A stretch of 64,000 nucleotides of DNA from Pedobacter yulinensis (GCF_003029735.1 NZ_KZ686270.1:124001-188000), one strand, 5' to 3'; counted from the stretch's first letter, positions 28,673-38,710 are shown. The notes: generated from the letters alone by a model not told the origin. Numbers and translations are program-made.

Positions 28673-29433
28673 TAGCTGTTAAACACTTTGACGATGTCTG
28701 TGAAATCGCGTGATTTTAACGAAGCTCCGCCGATCAGGCCGCCGTCAATATCAGGCTGAACAAAAAGCTGCGGCGCATTGCCTGCATTGCAGCTGCCTCC
28801 ATACAGAATGCTGGTTTCCTCTGCAGTGCCTGCGCCATAGGCAGCGGCAATCTCTGCGCGGATGAAAGCATGTATTTCCTGCGCTTGTTCAGGTGAAGCC
28901 GTCAGGCCGGTTCCGATCGCCCAGACCGGCTCGTAAGCAATGACAATGCGGTCAAAGTCGGTTGCATTCAGGCTGAACAGCCCATTCTGCAGTTGCTTTT
29001 TCAGCACTTCAAAATAGCTTCCGTTGTTGCGTTCATCGAGTGTTTCGCCAACGCAGAAAATCGGCGTCAGGTCGTTCTTCAGGGCCGATTTTGTTTTTTC
29101 GAGTAACAATTCGTCGGTTTCGGCAAAGTACTGCCGTCTTTCTGAGTGCCCGATGATCACATAATCTGCACCGGCAGATTTGACCATCTTTGCAGAAATT
29201 TCGCCGGTAAACGCACCGCTGTCATTCTGGTGAATGTTTTGTGCACCCACTCCTACCTTGCCGCCGGCCAGTTTGCCAATGCTGTAGAGGTGAACAAATG
29301 GGGCGCAGATCACAGCAGTCTGATCACCTTTCTTTTCATCTCCGATCATGTTCACGATCTCGGAAAAAAGGCTTAACCCTTCCATATAGTCGAGGTTCAT
29401 TTTCCAGTTACCGGCTACGATTTTCTTTCTCAT
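28672..29433 (-). CDS. tpiA: Triosephosphate isomerase
   Basis: A 253-residue TIM of glycolysis/gluconeogenesis. The N-terminal NWKMN (10-14), catalytic His in VIIGHSERR (about 98), catalytic Glu in AYEPVWAIGTG (about 169-179) and YGGSCNAGN (about 212) are all intact. Standard length. It follows the GlmU-like gene by 5 nt and overlaps prmA by 1 nt. Start ATG 29433. Confidence 0.98.
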   Translation of the reverse strand: MRKKIVAGNWKMNLDYMEGLSLFSEIVNMIGDEKKGDQTAVICAPFVHLYSIGKLAGGKVGVGAQNIHQNDSGAFTGEISAKMVKSAGADYVIIGHSERRQYFAETDELLLEKTKSALKNDLTPIFCVGETLDERNNGSYFEVLKKQLQNGLFSLNATDFDRIVIAYEPVWAIGTGLTASPEQAQEIHAFIRAEIAAAYGAGTAEETSILYGGSCNAGNAPQLFVQPDIDGGLIGGASLKSRDFTDIVKVFNS

Positions 29434-29438
29434 AATGT

Positions 29439-30611
29439 TTAATAATATCTGTATGTATCAGTTAATTCAAATATGCTGCTCAGTATACTGCGCTCGGTTT
29501 CGTCGAGCGTCATGCCCCGGCGTTCGAACACCCGTGCCGCCGTTTCCAGCATTTTTTCGAGGCGGTACACTTCCAGCCGTTCGCCCCCGCCCCAGGAAAA
29601 GTCGGGCATAAAGCTCCGCGGAAAACCGGCCGCGAACACGTTTGAGCCGACGCCAACCACGGTTCCGGTATTGAACATCGTATTGATGGCGCATTTGACA
29701 TGGTCGGCCATGATCATTCCGCAAAACTGCAGTCCGGTATCGCGCGGCGACCTGCGCTCGTAATCCCATAACCGCACGTTGGCATAATTGTTTTTCAGGT
29801 TGCTGTTGTTGCTGTCTGCTCCAATGTTACACCACTGTCCCATCACTGAATTGCCCAGGTAACCTTCATGGCCCTTAGACGAGAAACCCCAGATCACGGC
29901 GTTGTTGATCTCGCCCCCCACCCGGCTAAATGGCCCGATGGTCGTGTTCGGATAAATTTTGGCACCCATTTTTACCTGCGAGTCATGGCACAGGGCGAAA
30001 CTGCCCCTGATGTTGCTGCTCTCCCAAACCTGGCTGTTCCTGCCCAGGTAAATGGGACCCTGCAGGCTGTTGAAAACCGAGCATTCTGCCGATGCGCCCT
30101 CTTCGGCAAACACACGCTCGCCCAGAAACGTATTCGTATTGCTGAGTGTTGCTGAATTACGGCCTTTGGTCAGGAGGTCAAAGTCCTTGTTCAGCTCCGG
30201 TCCGTTGTGGCGAAAAATATCTTCAGGATGGGTAAGTTTCAGGAACGGACCGTCAAACGCAATGCGGTCCAGCTTACCGGCTGTCTGCTCATCATGAGCC
30301 GAAGCGGGCTCTGCAGCATATGCGATCAGGATCTGTTCCTGCCAGAGGGCCTGACCGGTTTTTAAAGCTTGCACAGCATCGGTCAGGGCATTATCAGGAC
30401 AGATGCTCCCATTGATAAAGAGCGGTGCTTGAAGCGCGCTGAACTTGGCCTGCAGGTAGGTCTGCGTACAGAAACCGGAGGCTGATGACAGGCGCGCTGC
30501 CCACTTTTCAGCTATGGTCAGGATACCGATTCGCAGGTCGGCAACCGGTCGGGTAAAAGTGAGCGGCCTGAGCGAACTCCAGGAGGTGTCATCAAAAAGA
30601 TTGAAAGCCAT
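29439..30611 (-). CDS. Alternative GlmU-like sugar nucleotidyltransferase
   Basis: A 390-residue protein of the Bacteroidota GlmU-like family: an N-terminal nucleotidyltransferase-like half with RPLTFTRPVADLRIG (about 15-30) and a C-terminal left-handed beta-helix (hexapeptide repeats, about 190-340, e.g. GRNSQVWESSNIRG and GAKIYPNTTIGPFSRVGG). It lacks the usual GlmU N-terminal GGxGTRM loop. It is probably involved in UDP-GlcNAc synthesis, but the exact reaction is inferred from family annotation. Followed closely by tpiA and prmA. Confidence 0.78.
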   Translation of the reverse strand: MAFNLFDDTSWSSLRPLTFTRPVADLRIGILTIAEKWAARLSSASGFCTQTYLQAKFSALQAPLFINGSICPDNALTDAVQALKTGQALWQEQILIAYAAEPASAHDEQTAGKLDRIAFDGPFLKLTHPEDIFRHNGPELNKDFDLLTKGRNSATLSNTNTFLGERVFAEEGASAECSVFNSLQGPIYLGRNSQVWESSNIRGSFALCHDSQVKMGAKIYPNTTIGPFSRVGGEINNAVIWGFSSKGHEGYLGNSVMGQWCNIGADSNNSNLKNNYANVRLWDYERRSPRDTGLQFCGMIMADHVKCAINTMFNTGTVVGVGSNVFAAGFPRSFMPDFSWGGGERLEVYRLEKMLETAARVFERRGMTLDETERSILSSIFELTDTYRYY

Positions 30612-30668
30612 TTGAACGGGTTATCATTTTAGCACCGCAGAAACGCGTTTCCCGGCGGCAGCAAAAAT

Positions 30669-30706
30669 AAAAAAAGTCCCGAGGCATCAGCACCCGGGAC
30701 TTTTAA
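30669..30706 (-). terminator. Bidirectional-type terminator after rpmE2
   Basis: AAAAGTCCCG (30672-30681) pairs with CGGGACTTTT (30695-30704); a 10-bp stem with A/T runs on both sides. On the minus strand it follows the L31 stop at 30729. Confidence 0.85.
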
Positions 30707-30728
30707 TTTTTTTAAAACGAACGAAAAA

Positions 30729-30977
30729 TTACTTCTTCGCGTAACGGTTTTTGAATTTATCGATGCGTCCTGCTGTATCGACAAGTTTCATTTTACCGGT
30801 ATAGAACGGATGCGAAGTGTGAGAAATCTCCAGTTTGTAAAGTGGATATTCGTTTCCATCTTCCCACTGGATCGTTTCTTTTGTATCCACACAAGACTTT
30901 GTCAGGAAGGCATAGTCGTTAGACATGTCCTTGAAAACAACCGGCCTGTAGCTAGAAGGATGCAGATCTTTTTTCAT
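30729..30977 (-). CDS. rpmE2: 50S ribosomal protein L31 type B
   Basis: An 82-residue L31 of the zinc-independent type B class. It has [21 protein letters not shown] at the start and the conserved [23 protein letters not shown] near the end, but lacks the CxxC zinc motif of type A L31 (one Cys only). Such forms replace zinc-bearing L31 under zinc limitation where both exist; whether a type A copy exists in this genome is not visible. Short-leader promoter-like sequence is upstream near 31014. Confidence 0.96.
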   Translation of the reverse strand: MKKDLHPSSYRPVVFKDMSNDYAFLTKSCVDTKETIQWEDGNEYPLYKLEISHTSHPFYTGKMKLVDTAGRIDKFKNRYAKK

Positions 30978-31400
30978 TGTTATATCGTTATATTATTGCC
31001 TGAAATTTAAGGATGCAAATATGCGGATACTTTTTTTTATTTCCAAGTGTTTATTTGTTTTTTATGATTGCGTTTATATCCATACCGCCTGCGCAACCGG
31101 TGTGCCTTTCACCCGCACACCAGACAACGCCTGTTTGCATGCTCAGGATGCTGCGCCCGCTCTTTGTTCCTTGCTCCTTGCTGTTGGCCACCAACCAAAC
31201 CGGGCGGCAGCGGAAAAGGGCGCGTTAAAATTTCAAAGAGATGGTGCACGCGAGCTCCGGAAAATAATCGCGGCAGGCGCCACAGTGTTAAGAGCCACGC
31301 AGTTTGCACGCTGATGCGACAGGGCCTGGTTTCTATTTTTTATCCTTATTCAGGCCAGGCGCCCTTGCATCCATTCCTGATCAGATATTACCATCCGGTT
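30978..31400. other. 423-nt region without a supported gene
   Basis: Between L31 and mce. Several open frames exist on the plus strand (one of 159 codons from 31068), but they are rich in Arg, Cys and Pro and run antisense into mce, so I regard them as chance. A short hairpin (GGTGTGC at 31099-31105 with GCACACC at 31115-31121) is present. On the minus strand CATATTTG near 31015 may be the L31 -7 box. Confidence 0.5.
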
Positions 31401-31802
31401 CTACCCTGCCTCCTGGCACAGCTCGATCAAAACCCCGCAGGCATCTTTCGGGTGCACAAAACACACAAGTTTGTTATCGGCACCGCGCTTGGGCTGGTCA
31501 TTCATCAGGCGGAAGCCTTCTGCACGCAGCCTGTCCATTTCGGCTAAAATATCGGTTACCTCGAAGGCAATGTGGTGCAGCCCCTCGCCGCGTTTTGCTA
31601 TAAATTTCGCAATGGCGCTTTCTTCGCCGGTGGCTTCCAACAGTTCGACCTTTGCATCACCGGTTTCAAAGAACAGGGTATTAACCTGCTCGGAAACAAC
31701 TGCTTCTGTCTTATAAGGGCTTTTACCCAGCAAAGCCTGGTAAGTTTTTCCTGCCGCTTCAAGGCTTTTTACGGCAATGCCGATGTGTTCAATTTTATTC
31801 AT
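31401..31802 (-). CDS. mce: Methylmalonyl-CoA epimerase
   Basis: A 133-residue VOC (glyoxalase fold) enzyme that interconverts (R)- and (S)-methylmalonyl-CoA in propionate/succinate metabolism. Metal ligands: His7 in EHIGIAV, His of GLHHIAFEV (about 75-77), and Glu in VLIELCQ (about 127). The length is typical. Mutase genes are not nearby. Confidence 0.9.
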   Translation of the reverse strand: MNKIEHIGIAVKSLEAAGKTYQALLGKSPYKTEAVVSEQVNTLFFETGDAKVELLEATGEESAIAKFIAKRGEGLHHIAFEVTDILAEMDRLRAEGFRLMNDQPKRGADNKLVCFVHPKDACGVLIELCQEAG

Positions 31803-31889
31803 TCGCCAGACGGTTAAAGGAATGTAAAAATGCAGGTTTTATCGATAGGCCCATAGGAATAAATTATAATTGTTCAGCAAGAAAATTAG

Positions 31890-31897
31890 TATCTTTG
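31890..31897 (+). promoter_or_regulatory. -7 box (TATCTTTG) of the isc operon
   Basis: TATCTTTG at 31890-31897, with TTG at 31870-31872 as a weak -33. The iscS ATG is 19 nt further. No IscR-type palindrome was recognised. Confidence 0.5.
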
Positions 31898-31916
31898 TCT
31901 ACTTAAAGATAACGAG

Positions 31917-33128
31917 ATGAAACAACCGATATATTTAGATAACAACGCAACCACGCCACTCGATCCCCGTGTGCTGGAAGCCATGCTGCCCTACTTTACA
32001 GAAAAATTCGGAAATGCTTCAAGCCGCAACCACGCTTTTGGCTGGGTGGCAGAAGAGGCAGTCGATTACGCCCGTGAACAGGTAGCAAAACTCGTCGGAT
32101 GTACTGAAAAAGAAATCATTTTTACTTCGGGCGCAACCGAAGCAGATAACCTGGCTATTAAAGGTGTTTTTGAAATGTACCAGGAGAAAGGCAACCACAT
32201 CATTACTGCGGTTACCGAACACAAAGCAGTGCTGGATACCTGTAAACACCTGGAGAAACTGGGTGCGAAGGTTACTTACCTCCGGGTAAAAGAAGACGGC
32301 CTGATCGACCTGGCAGAGCTTGAAGCCGCCATGACACCTGAGACCATTCTGGTTTCGATCATGTATGGCAACAACGAGATCGGTGTGATCCAGCCCGTAA
32401 AAGAAATTTCGGCAATTGCCCATAAACACGGCGCCCTGTTCATGACAGATGCAACTCAGGCCGTTGGCAAGATCCCTGTTAATGTCAATGAAGACGGCAT
32501 TGACCTGATGGCCTTCTCTGCACACAAAATGTACGGGCCAAAAGGTGTTGGTGTATTGTATGTGCGCCGCAAAGGACCAAGAGTAAAAGTGACTGCCCAG
32601 ATAGACGGCGGCGGTCATGAGCGCGGCATGCGTTCAGGCACCCTTAACGTTCCTGGTATTGTTGGCCTTGGCAAAGCCTGTGAGCTCTGCCGCCTGGAAA
32701 TGGACGAAGAAGCCAAACGGCTTTCTGCATTGCGCGATAAACTGGAAAGCAGGCTAACCCAGCTTGAAGAAAGTTACGTAAACGGTAACCGCGAAAACCG
32801 CCTGCCGCATGTAGCCAACATTTCCTTCAAATATGTAGAGGGTGAAGGCCTGATGATGGCGATGAAAGATCTTGCCGTTTCTTCAGGATCGGCCTGTACT
32901 TCGGCCTCACTTGAGCCTTCTTATGTATTGAAAAGCCTCGGCCTTTCAGATGACCTTGCACACTCGTCGATCCGTTACGGACTTGGCCGCTTTACCACCG
33001 AAGCCGACATCGACGAAGCCATTGCCATTACTGAAAAAGCAGTAAATCACCTGCGTGAACTATCTCCGCTGTGGGAAATGTTCAAGGAAGGCGTTGACCT
33101 GAGCAAAATTGAGTGGGCAGAACACTAG
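31917..33128 (+). CDS. iscS: Cysteine desulfurase IscS
   Basis: A 403-residue PLP enzyme that takes sulfur from cysteine for Fe-S clusters and thio-modification. PLP lysine is Lys204 in [10 protein letters not shown], and the mobile catalytic Cys is Cys327 in [17 protein letters not shown], the short-loop group I type. The N-terminal [11 protein letters not shown] is typical. First gene of iscS-iscU-iscA (90 and 27 nt gaps). There is no iscR, hscA/hscB or fdx in the cluster. Confidence 0.97.
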   Translation: MKQPIYLDNNATTPLDPRVLEAMLPYFTEKFGNASSRNHAFGWVAEEAVDYAREQVAKLVGCTEKEIIFTSGATEADNLAIKGVFEMYQEKGNHIITAVTEHKAVLDTCKHLEKLGAKVTYLRVKEDGLIDLAELEAAMTPETILVSIMYGNNEIGVIQPVKEISAIAHKHGALFMTDATQAVGKIPVNVNEDGIDLMAFSAHKMYGPKGVGVLYVRRKGPRVKVTAQIDGGGHERGMRSGTLNVPGIVGLGKACELCRLEMDEEAKRLSALRDKLESRLTQLEESYVNGNRENRLPHVANISFKYVEGEGLMMAMKDLAVSSGSACTSASLEPSYVLKSLGLSDDLAHSSIRYGLGRFTTEADIDEAIAITEKAVNHLRELSPLWEMFKEGVDLSKIEWAEH

Positions 33129-33218
33129 CATAAACAGGCTGATGGCCTGAAATTTAAACAGTTAAAACAAAATATTCCGGCAGGTGTCATACTTAACGGA
33201 AGCTAAAAGATAAAGATC

Positions 33219-33632
33219 ATGGCATATTCAGATAAAGTAATCGATCACTACAGCAATCCCCGCAACGTGGGTACGCTGAATAAAGACGAGAAAAACGTAG
33301 GAACAGGTCTGGTGGGAGCACCGGAATGCGGCGACGTGATGCGTCTTCAGATTGAAGTGGGTGCAGACAATGTAATTACCGATGCTAAATTCAAGACGTT
33401 TGGCTGTGGCTCGGCAATCGCGTCTTCTTCGCTGGCAACAGAATGGCTGAAAGGCAAAACCGTAGACGAAGCGCTGGCCATCGACAACATGGACATTGTT
33501 GAAGAACTGGCTCTGCCGCCTGTAAAGATCCATTGCTCTGTACTGGCCGAAGATGCCATCAAAGCAGCGATCAATGATTACCGTGTAAAAAACGGAATGG
33601 AACCCCTGGTGCTCGAAAAATCGCATCACTAA
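33219..33632 (+). CDS. iscU: Fe-S scaffold protein IscU
   Basis: A 137-residue IscU scaffold on which [2Fe-2S] and [4Fe-4S] clusters are assembled. The three cluster cysteines are in GAPECGDVMRL (about 38), FGCGSAIASSS (about 64) and IHCSVLAEDA (about 107), and the conserved Asp follows in ECGD. The LPPVKIHC stretch is the HscA-binding motif equivalent (LPPVK). The second gene of the isc operon. Confidence 0.97.
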   Translation: MAYSDKVIDHYSNPRNVGTLNKDEKNVGTGLVGAPECGDVMRLQIEVGADNVITDAKFKTFGCGSAIASSSLATEWLKGKTVDEALAIDNMDIVEELALPPVKIHCSVLAEDAIKAAINDYRVKNGMEPLVLEKSHH

Positions 33633-33659
33633 GCTTTCATTCACTTAAAATTAAAAGAG

Positions 33660-33986
33660 ATGATCACCATTACCGAAAAGGCAAAAGACAAAATAGAACA
33701 CCTGATGCAGGATGCTGCACTGGATGAAAGCTATTTCCTGCGTGTTTCTGTCAAAGGTGGAGGCTGCTCGGGGTTGTCTTACAACCTTGACTTCGACAAC
33801 GAAACCAAACCCGGCGACCAGCCGTTCGAAGACCAGGGCGTTAAAGTGGTTCTGGACATGAAATCGTTTTTATACCTTGCCGGTACCGAACTGGACTTCT
33901 CAGACGGGCTTAACGGCAAAGGATTCAATTTTATTAATCCGAACGCGAGCCGCACCTGCGGATGCGGGGAAAGTTTTTCTGTTTAA
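33660..33986 (+). CDS. iscA: Fe-S assembly protein IscA
   Basis: A 108-residue A-type carrier (HesB family). The three cysteines are in GGGCSGLSY (about 36) and CGCGESF (about 100-102). It follows iscU by 27 nt and is the last gene before a strong terminator at 34008-34031. Confidence 0.95.
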   Translation: MITITEKAKDKIEHLMQDAALDESYFLRVSVKGGGCSGLSYNLDFDNETKPGDQPFEDQGVKVVLDMKSFLYLAGTELDFSDGLNGKGFNFINPNASRTCGCGESFSV

Positions 33987-34007
33987 TTTTTTTAAGATTA
34001 TTGGAAG

Positions 34008-34031
34008 AAGGGCGCCTGTGCGCCCTTTTTG
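34008..34031 (+). terminator. Terminator of the isc operon
   Basis: AAGGGCGC (34008-34015) pairs with GCGCCCTT (34020-34027), 4-nt loop, followed by TTTTT. Confidence 0.85.
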
Positions 34032-34083
34032 CATTTTGGGATAAAAACTTTATCATTGCCTTCAGACAAGCCACCAAGCACCA

Positions 34084-36000
34084 ATGAGCAAGCCTTTATT
34101 CAACGAATTTTCAACCGTCCCCAGTCTGCTGCGCCATGTTGTAGAACATATCCACCCCCCTGCCCATCCATTTCTTATGGACAAAAAGGGAACAGAATGG
34201 GTAGAGATCTCTTTTGAGGACACGCTTAAAAGAGCAGATGCGGTGGCCGCCTATTTCCTTGAACAGGGCGTAGTAAAGGGCGACAGAATGGGTCTTATGA
34301 TTGAGAACTCGCCTGAATATGTCTATTATGACCAGGGCATTCAGCAGATCGGCGCCATTAATGTGTCGGTGTACCCCACCCTTTCTGAACAGGAGGTTGC
34401 CTACATCCTCAATGATTCAGGCATGAAAGCCATTCTGGTCGGAAACCCTTTTCTGTTTCGCAAGGTGCTCAAGGTGGCAGGAAACTGCCGGGAACTGCGC
34501 TACATCATACCTGCTTTTGAAGGGCACGAGAAAGTGGCACTGCCTGAAACGCTGCAGGCTGAGGTAATCAGCTTTGAAGACATTCTGCGCCTTAAACAGC
34601 AGGTAACCGCAGCTGAACGAGCGGCAATAGACCAGAGCAGGCGGCTGCTGCTGCCGCAGGATGTTTCAGCATTAATTTATACCTCAGGTACAACCGGCAT
34701 CCCTAAAGGCGTCATGTTAACCCACAGCAACTTTGTGGAGAACGTTAAGGTCTGTCTTCAGCAGATCCCAGTCATCGATAAAAACGAAACTTTCCTTTCC
34801 TTCCTGCCGCTGTCGCACGTGTTCGAGCGCACGGCCACCTACCACGTATGCTGCGCGCAGGGTTGCAAAATTGCTTTTGCACAGAGCCTTGAACTGCTGG
34901 CAAAGAACATGGCCGAAGTTCGGCCTACCGTCATGAACTGTGTGCCGCGCCTGCTGGAGCGTATCCATGACAAGGCCATCAAATCGGGTACCAGTGCCGG
35001 CGGTGTAAAAGCTGGAATCTTTACCTGGGCGCTTGAAACCGGTCAGGCTTACCGGCAAAAAAAAGAAGCCGGCCACAACCCGGGCTTGCTGCTCGCCGCA
35101 AAAAAGGCGCTGGCAGAAAAGCTTGTCTTCAGCAAGATCAAAGAAAAGACCGGGGGCCGCCTCAAATTCATGATCTCGGGCGGTGCTGCATTGCCCAGGA
35201 ACGTGGGCGAGTTTTTTGGTAACCTCGGCATTAAGATCCTGGAAGGTTTTGGCCTGACAGAAACGTCGCCGGTTATGAGCGTAACCGAATACCACAGACA
35301 GGTCTACGGAACCGTTGGCCGGGTAATTCCAGGAATCGAGATTGGCATCCAGGACATCGAAACCAGACAATTTCATTCCATACAGACACACGAAACCTTC
35401 AACGAAAACTTTGAAAGCGCCGAGGGCGAGATTGTGGTACGCGGGCATTGTGTCATGAAGGGCTATTTTAATAAACCTGCAGAAACCGCCGAGGCCATTG
35501 ACCGCGAGGGCTGGTTCCACACCGGCGATATTGGCCGGTTCTTCAAGGGCAACCTCCAGATCACCGACCGGTTAAAGAACATGATCGTTAACGCCTATGG
35601 CAAAAACGTCTACCCAACGCCCGTCGAAAATATTTACCTCAAGAGCACCAAAATCGACCAGCTGTTCCTGATCGGCGATAAAAAGGAATACATCACGGCA
35701 ATCGTTATCCCCAACCGGGAAAATCTGGAAGAGCAATTTGGACTGACCGAGACGTTTTTTCAGCAGCCGGAGACTTTTATCGAAGACAAAGCGATTCAGG
35801 ACTGGATCGCAGCCGATATCAGAAAACTTTCGAACGAGCTTGCCAAATTTGAGCGCATCAAAAATTTCAAGGTCAAACGCACGCCGTTTAGCCAGGAAGC
35901 CGGCGAAGTTACGCCTACGCTGAAAGTGAAAAGAAGGGTGGTTGAACAGAAGTATGCCCAGGCCATCAAAGACATGTACAGCGAACCGGTCGAAGAATAG
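34084..36000 (+). CDS. Long-chain acyl-CoA synthetase (AMP-binding)
   Basis: A 638-residue adenylate-forming ligase of the long-chain acyl-CoA synthetase type. The P-loop is YTSGTTGIPKGVMLTH (about 199-214), with GFGLTETSP (about 398) and the hinge TDRLKNMIVNAYGKNVYPTPVE near 495-515. It activates fatty acids with ATP and CoA; chain length is not inferable. There is no signal peptide. It resembles the FadD15-like branch. It stands 98 nt after iscA, separated by the terminator. Confidence 0.93.
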   Translation: MSKPLFNEFSTVPSLLRHVVEHIHPPAHPFLMDKKGTEWVEISFEDTLKRADAVAAYFLEQGVVKGDRMGLMIENSPEYVYYDQGIQQIGAINVSVYPTLSEQEVAYILNDSGMKAILVGNPFLFRKVLKVAGNCRELRYIIPAFEGHEKVALPETLQAEVISFEDILRLKQQVTAAERAAIDQSRRLLLPQDVSALIYTSGTTGIPKGVMLTHSNFVENVKVCLQQIPVIDKNETFLSFLPLSHVFERTATYHVCCAQGCKIAFAQSLELLAKNMAEVRPTVMNCVPRLLERIHDKAIKSGTSAGGVKAGIFTWALETGQAYRQKKEAGHNPGLLLAAKKALAEKLVFSKIKEKTGGRLKFMISGGAALPRNVGEFFGNLGIKILEGFGLTETSPVMSVTEYHRQVYGTVGRVIPGIEIGIQDIETRQFHSIQTHETFNENFESAEGEIVVRGHCVMKGYFNKPAETAEAIDREGWFHTGDIGRFFKGNLQITDRLKNMIVNAYGKNVYPTPVENIYLKSTKIDQLFLIGDKKEYITAIVIPNRENLEEQFGLTETFFQQPETFIEDKAIQDWIAADIRKLSNELAKFERIKNFKVKRTPFSQEAGEVTPTLKVKRRVVEQKYAQAIKDMYSEPVEE

Positions 36001-36017
36001 CAACCGCTGCAGCCGGC

Positions 36018-36048
36018 ATTGAAAACCGGGCGTAAATCACTATTTTTG
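36018..36048 (+). promoter_or_regulatory. lysS promoter
   Basis: ATTG (36018-36021, near TTTG) and TATTTTTG (36041-36048) with a 19-bp spacer. The ATG is 16 nt further. Confidence 0.55.
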
Positions 36049-36064
36049 CAGAAAATTACCAGGA

Positions 36065-37786
36065 ATGATCACAGGACTATCCGAACAGGAAATATTACGT
36101 CGTGAGGCACTCAAGCAGCTGCGCGAACTTGGCATTGATCCATACCCCGCAGAAGCTTTTGAAATAAACGCCCATGCAGCAGATATAAACAGCAATTACG
36201 AGCGGGACAAAACTGCTTACAAAAACATCAGCATTGCCGGCCGGATCATGACCAGGCGCATCATGGGCAGCGCATCTTTTGCCGAGCTCCAGGATTCGAC
36301 CGGGCGTGTCCAGATCTACCTGAAGCGCGACGACCTTTGCCCCGGCGACGATAAAACCCTGTACAACACGGTATTTAAAAAACTACTTGACCTTGGCGAT
36401 TACATTGGTGTGACCGGGTACGTCTTTACAACCCAGACCGGCGAGATATCGGTTCATGTAACCAGCCTGACAGTGCTCGCCAAATCGCTCCGTCCCCTGC
36501 CTGTGGTGAAACGTGACGAGTCGGGTGCAGTATATGATGGATTTACAGATCCAGAACTGCGTTACCGCATGCGTTATGTAGACCTGACCGTAAATCCGGA
36601 AAACAAAGAAATTTTTATCCGCAGATCGCGGGTCATCAACTCAATGCGCGCATATTTTGACAGCCAGGGCTGGATGGAGGTCGAGACACCCATCCTGCAG
36701 CCGGTGCACGGTGGTGCGGCAGCACGCCCCTTTGCTACGCACCATAATACCCTCGACATGCCGCTTTACCTGCGCATAGCCAATGAACTGTACCTGAAAA
36801 GACTGATCGTGGCAGGTTTTGACGGCGTTTACGAATTTGGTAAAATGTTTCGCAATGAGGGCATGGACCGGACGCATAACCCGGAATATACCTCTATGGA
36901 GATCTATGTAGCCTACAAAGACTATGTCTGGATGATGGCCATGGTCGAGGAATGCCTGGAGCATGTAGCCATTGCAACCACCGGATCTGCCAGGGTTCAG
37001 GTCGGTCAGCATGAGATCAACTTTGAGGGTCCTTACGAGAAAATGAGCATGTATGAATCGATCCTTAAATATACCGGGATCGACGTATCTGCCATGAGCG
37101 AAGAACAGCTTATTCAGACCTGTCACGACCTGGGCATTGAAACAGATTCCTCTATGGGCCGGGGTAAACTGGTCGATGAACTGTTCAGCGAAAAAGTCGA
37201 GGCCAACCTGATCCAGCCAACCTACATTACCGATTACCCAATCGAAATGACGCCGCTTGCTAAAAAACACCGCAGCAAAGCAGGGCTGGTAGAGCGCTTC
37301 GAACTGTTTGTAAATGGCAAGGAGATCGGCAACGCTTATTCAGAACTGAATGACCCGATAGACCAGAAGGAGCGCTTTGAAGACCAACTGAAACTGGCGG
37401 CGCGCGGCGATCATGAAGCCATGGCCATGGATGAGGATTTCGTACGGTCACTGGAATATGGCATGCCGCCAACAGCCGGCTTGGGCATCGGCATTGACCG
37501 CCTGGTTATGCTGCTCACCAACCAGAGCACCATCCAGGAAGTCCTTTTCTTCCCGCAGATGAGGCCGGAGAAAAAAGCCAGGGTTACCAGCGACGAGGAT
37601 TTCGTGAACGCAGGGGTGCCGGCTGAGTGGGTCCAGGTGATTCGCAAAATGAACATCAATACGATCGAAGAGCTTAAAGCAGCCAACCCCAACAAGGTAT
37701 TCAACGACCTGGGCGGCATGCGCAAAAAACTTAAACTTGACCTGACCATGCCTGCTAAAGACCAGGTCATGGCCTGGTTTGCTTAA
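36065..37786 (+). CDS. lysS: Lysyl-tRNA synthetase (class II)
   Basis: A 573-residue class II LysRS. It has the OB anticodon-binding domain (about 55-160), motif 2 around [17 protein letters not shown] (about 260-276) and motif 3 [16 protein letters not shown] (about 474-489). The C-terminal extension of about 65 residues ([16 protein letters not shown]... MAWFA) looks like a helix-hairpin-helix module and is usual in Bacteroidota. It is monocistronic, with a terminator 21 nt after the stop. Confidence 0.97.
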   Translation: MITGLSEQEILRREALKQLRELGIDPYPAEAFEINAHAADINSNYERDKTAYKNISIAGRIMTRRIMGSASFAELQDSTGRVQIYLKRDDLCPGDDKTLYNTVFKKLLDLGDYIGVTGYVFTTQTGEISVHVTSLTVLAKSLRPLPVVKRDESGAVYDGFTDPELRYRMRYVDLTVNPENKEIFIRRSRVINSMRAYFDSQGWMEVETPILQPVHGGAAARPFATHHNTLDMPLYLRIANELYLKRLIVAGFDGVYEFGKMFRNEGMDRTHNPEYTSMEIYVAYKDYVWMMAMVEECLEHVAIATTGSARVQVGQHEINFEGPYEKMSMYESILKYTGIDVSAMSEEQLIQTCHDLGIETDSSMGRGKLVDELFSEKVEANLIQPTYITDYPIEMTPLAKKHRSKAGLVERFELFVNGKEIGNAYSELNDPIDQKERFEDQLKLAARGDHEAMAMDEDFVRSLEYGMPPTAGLGIGIDRLVMLLTNQSTIQEVLFFPQMRPEKKARVTSDEDFVNAGVPAEWVQVIRKMNINTIEELKAANPNKVFNDLGGMRKKLKLDLTMPAKDQVMAWFA

Positions 37787-37806
37787 CATAAAAATAACGA
37801 AAGCTT

Positions 37807-37843
37807 AAAAGCCGCTGAAACTTATGTTTCGGCGGCTTTTTTA
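37807..37843 (+). terminator. Terminator of lysS
   Basis: GCCGCTGAAAC pairs with GTTTCGGCGGC (one G-U) around loop TTAT, with flanking A/T runs and a long T tail. Confidence 0.9.
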
Positions 37844-37881
37844 TTTTTACTGATGCCCAATGGCCATTAAATCTTAAAGTT

Positions 37882-38100
37882 ATGAAAGGCTCCATCCTCG
37901 AAATCACCGAGCGTGAATATTGCATCAAATTAAATAAAGACGTATTTGACCTTTCCCTGGTTCACCAGCTTATTAAACGCATCCAGGCAGAAGAATTTTT
38001 TTTCAGGCGTTCGCCCGAGAATGAAGAAGAAGGAGATGTGCTGAGCCGTCGCGCCTATCGCGAGGAACGCGAAGGTTTTGATTATCTGGAAGACAAGTAG
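37882..38100 (+). CDS. Small uncharacterised protein
   Basis: A 72-residue protein (MKGSILEITEREYCIKLNKDV...) with an N-terminal beta-rich part and a charged Arg/Glu-rich tail (SRRAYREEREGFDYLEDK). It stands between the lysS terminator and a convergent gene. The N-terminal layout resembles small antitoxin-like proteins of Bacteroidota, but no toxin partner is next to it, so I do not assign that role. It starts at ATG 37882. No clear promoter box. Confidence 0.5.
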   Translation: MKGSILEITEREYCIKLNKDVFDLSLVHQLIKRIQAEEFFFRRSPENEEEGDVLSRRAYREEREGFDYLEDK

Positions 38101-38170
38101 ATTTTTCGGGAATTCGGGCTGACAGGGAGCTGAAACAACCGGCGCATGCGCTGAAACGTCCAAGCCACGT

Positions 38171-38710
38171 CTACCTGTACCGAACCTGCTGCTGGCGGTC
38201 CATCATACCCATCTGGTCTTTCATCTGTTTGATCTGCTCGGCCAGCAATTTGTTTTTATCAGCTTTTTTTGCTTCCGAGAGGTACATCTGCGCCTCGCGT
38301 TTGTTCCGTTTCGCCATGGCAATGCCGGCCAGGCTTAATTTGGCAAGGGCTATATTGTGATCCATCTGCATGCCCATCGACAATGACTTCTTGAAATACT
38401 TTTCACTTTGCATCGGTGCACGGCGGCTTTCGATCAAACCCATCAGCAGGTGGTAATAACCGTGCTGCACTTTGATGAGCTGGCGCTCATAATTCGTAAT
38501 GCGTTTCAGAAACACTTCTGCTTTCGGCATGTTGTCTTTACGAAGAAACCATTGCGCCAGCAGCATATTTTCATTGAAAAAGTAAGTAACGAAGACCAAA
38601 AGGCTGACCAGCACGGCCAGGATTCCCCAGCCCCAGAAACCGAAGACAAAAAGGGCCACTGCACCGCCTAAAAGCGCGAATCCGACGATCAACCTGATAA
38701 TGTTGGGCAT
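38171..38710 (-). CDS. Membrane-anchored TPR-like protein
   Basis: A protein of about 179 residues from the ATG at 38710 (an upstream frame to 38758 adds 16 residues that look unlike a gene start). Two adjacent hydrophobic segments (about 5-40; FALLGGAVALFVFGFWGWG and AVLVSLLVFVTYFF) anchor it. Then comes a helical Lys/Arg-rich region like a tetratricopeptide array (ALAKLSLAGIAMAKRNKREAQMYLSEAKKADKN). No catalytic motif. Its role is unknown; it may be a membrane scaffold. Convergent with the 72-residue gene and divergent from the thioredoxin-like gene. Confidence 0.6.
   Translation of the reverse strand: MPNIIRLIVGFALLGGAVALFVFGFWGWGILAVLVSLLVFVTYFFNENMLLAQWFLRKDNMPKAEVFLKRITNYERQLIKVQHGYYHLLMGLIESRRAPMQSEKYFKKSLSMGMQMDHNIALAKLSLAGIAMAKRNKREAQMYLSEAKKADKNKLLAEQIKQMKDQMGMMDRQQQVRYR

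Noticed and set aside
31068..31547. Plus-strand frame of 159 codons between L31 and mce
   Set aside because: Arg/Cys/Pro-rich and overlaps mce antisense; probably chance.
37882..38100. Antitoxin role for the 72-residue protein
   Set aside because: No toxin partner gene lies next to it.
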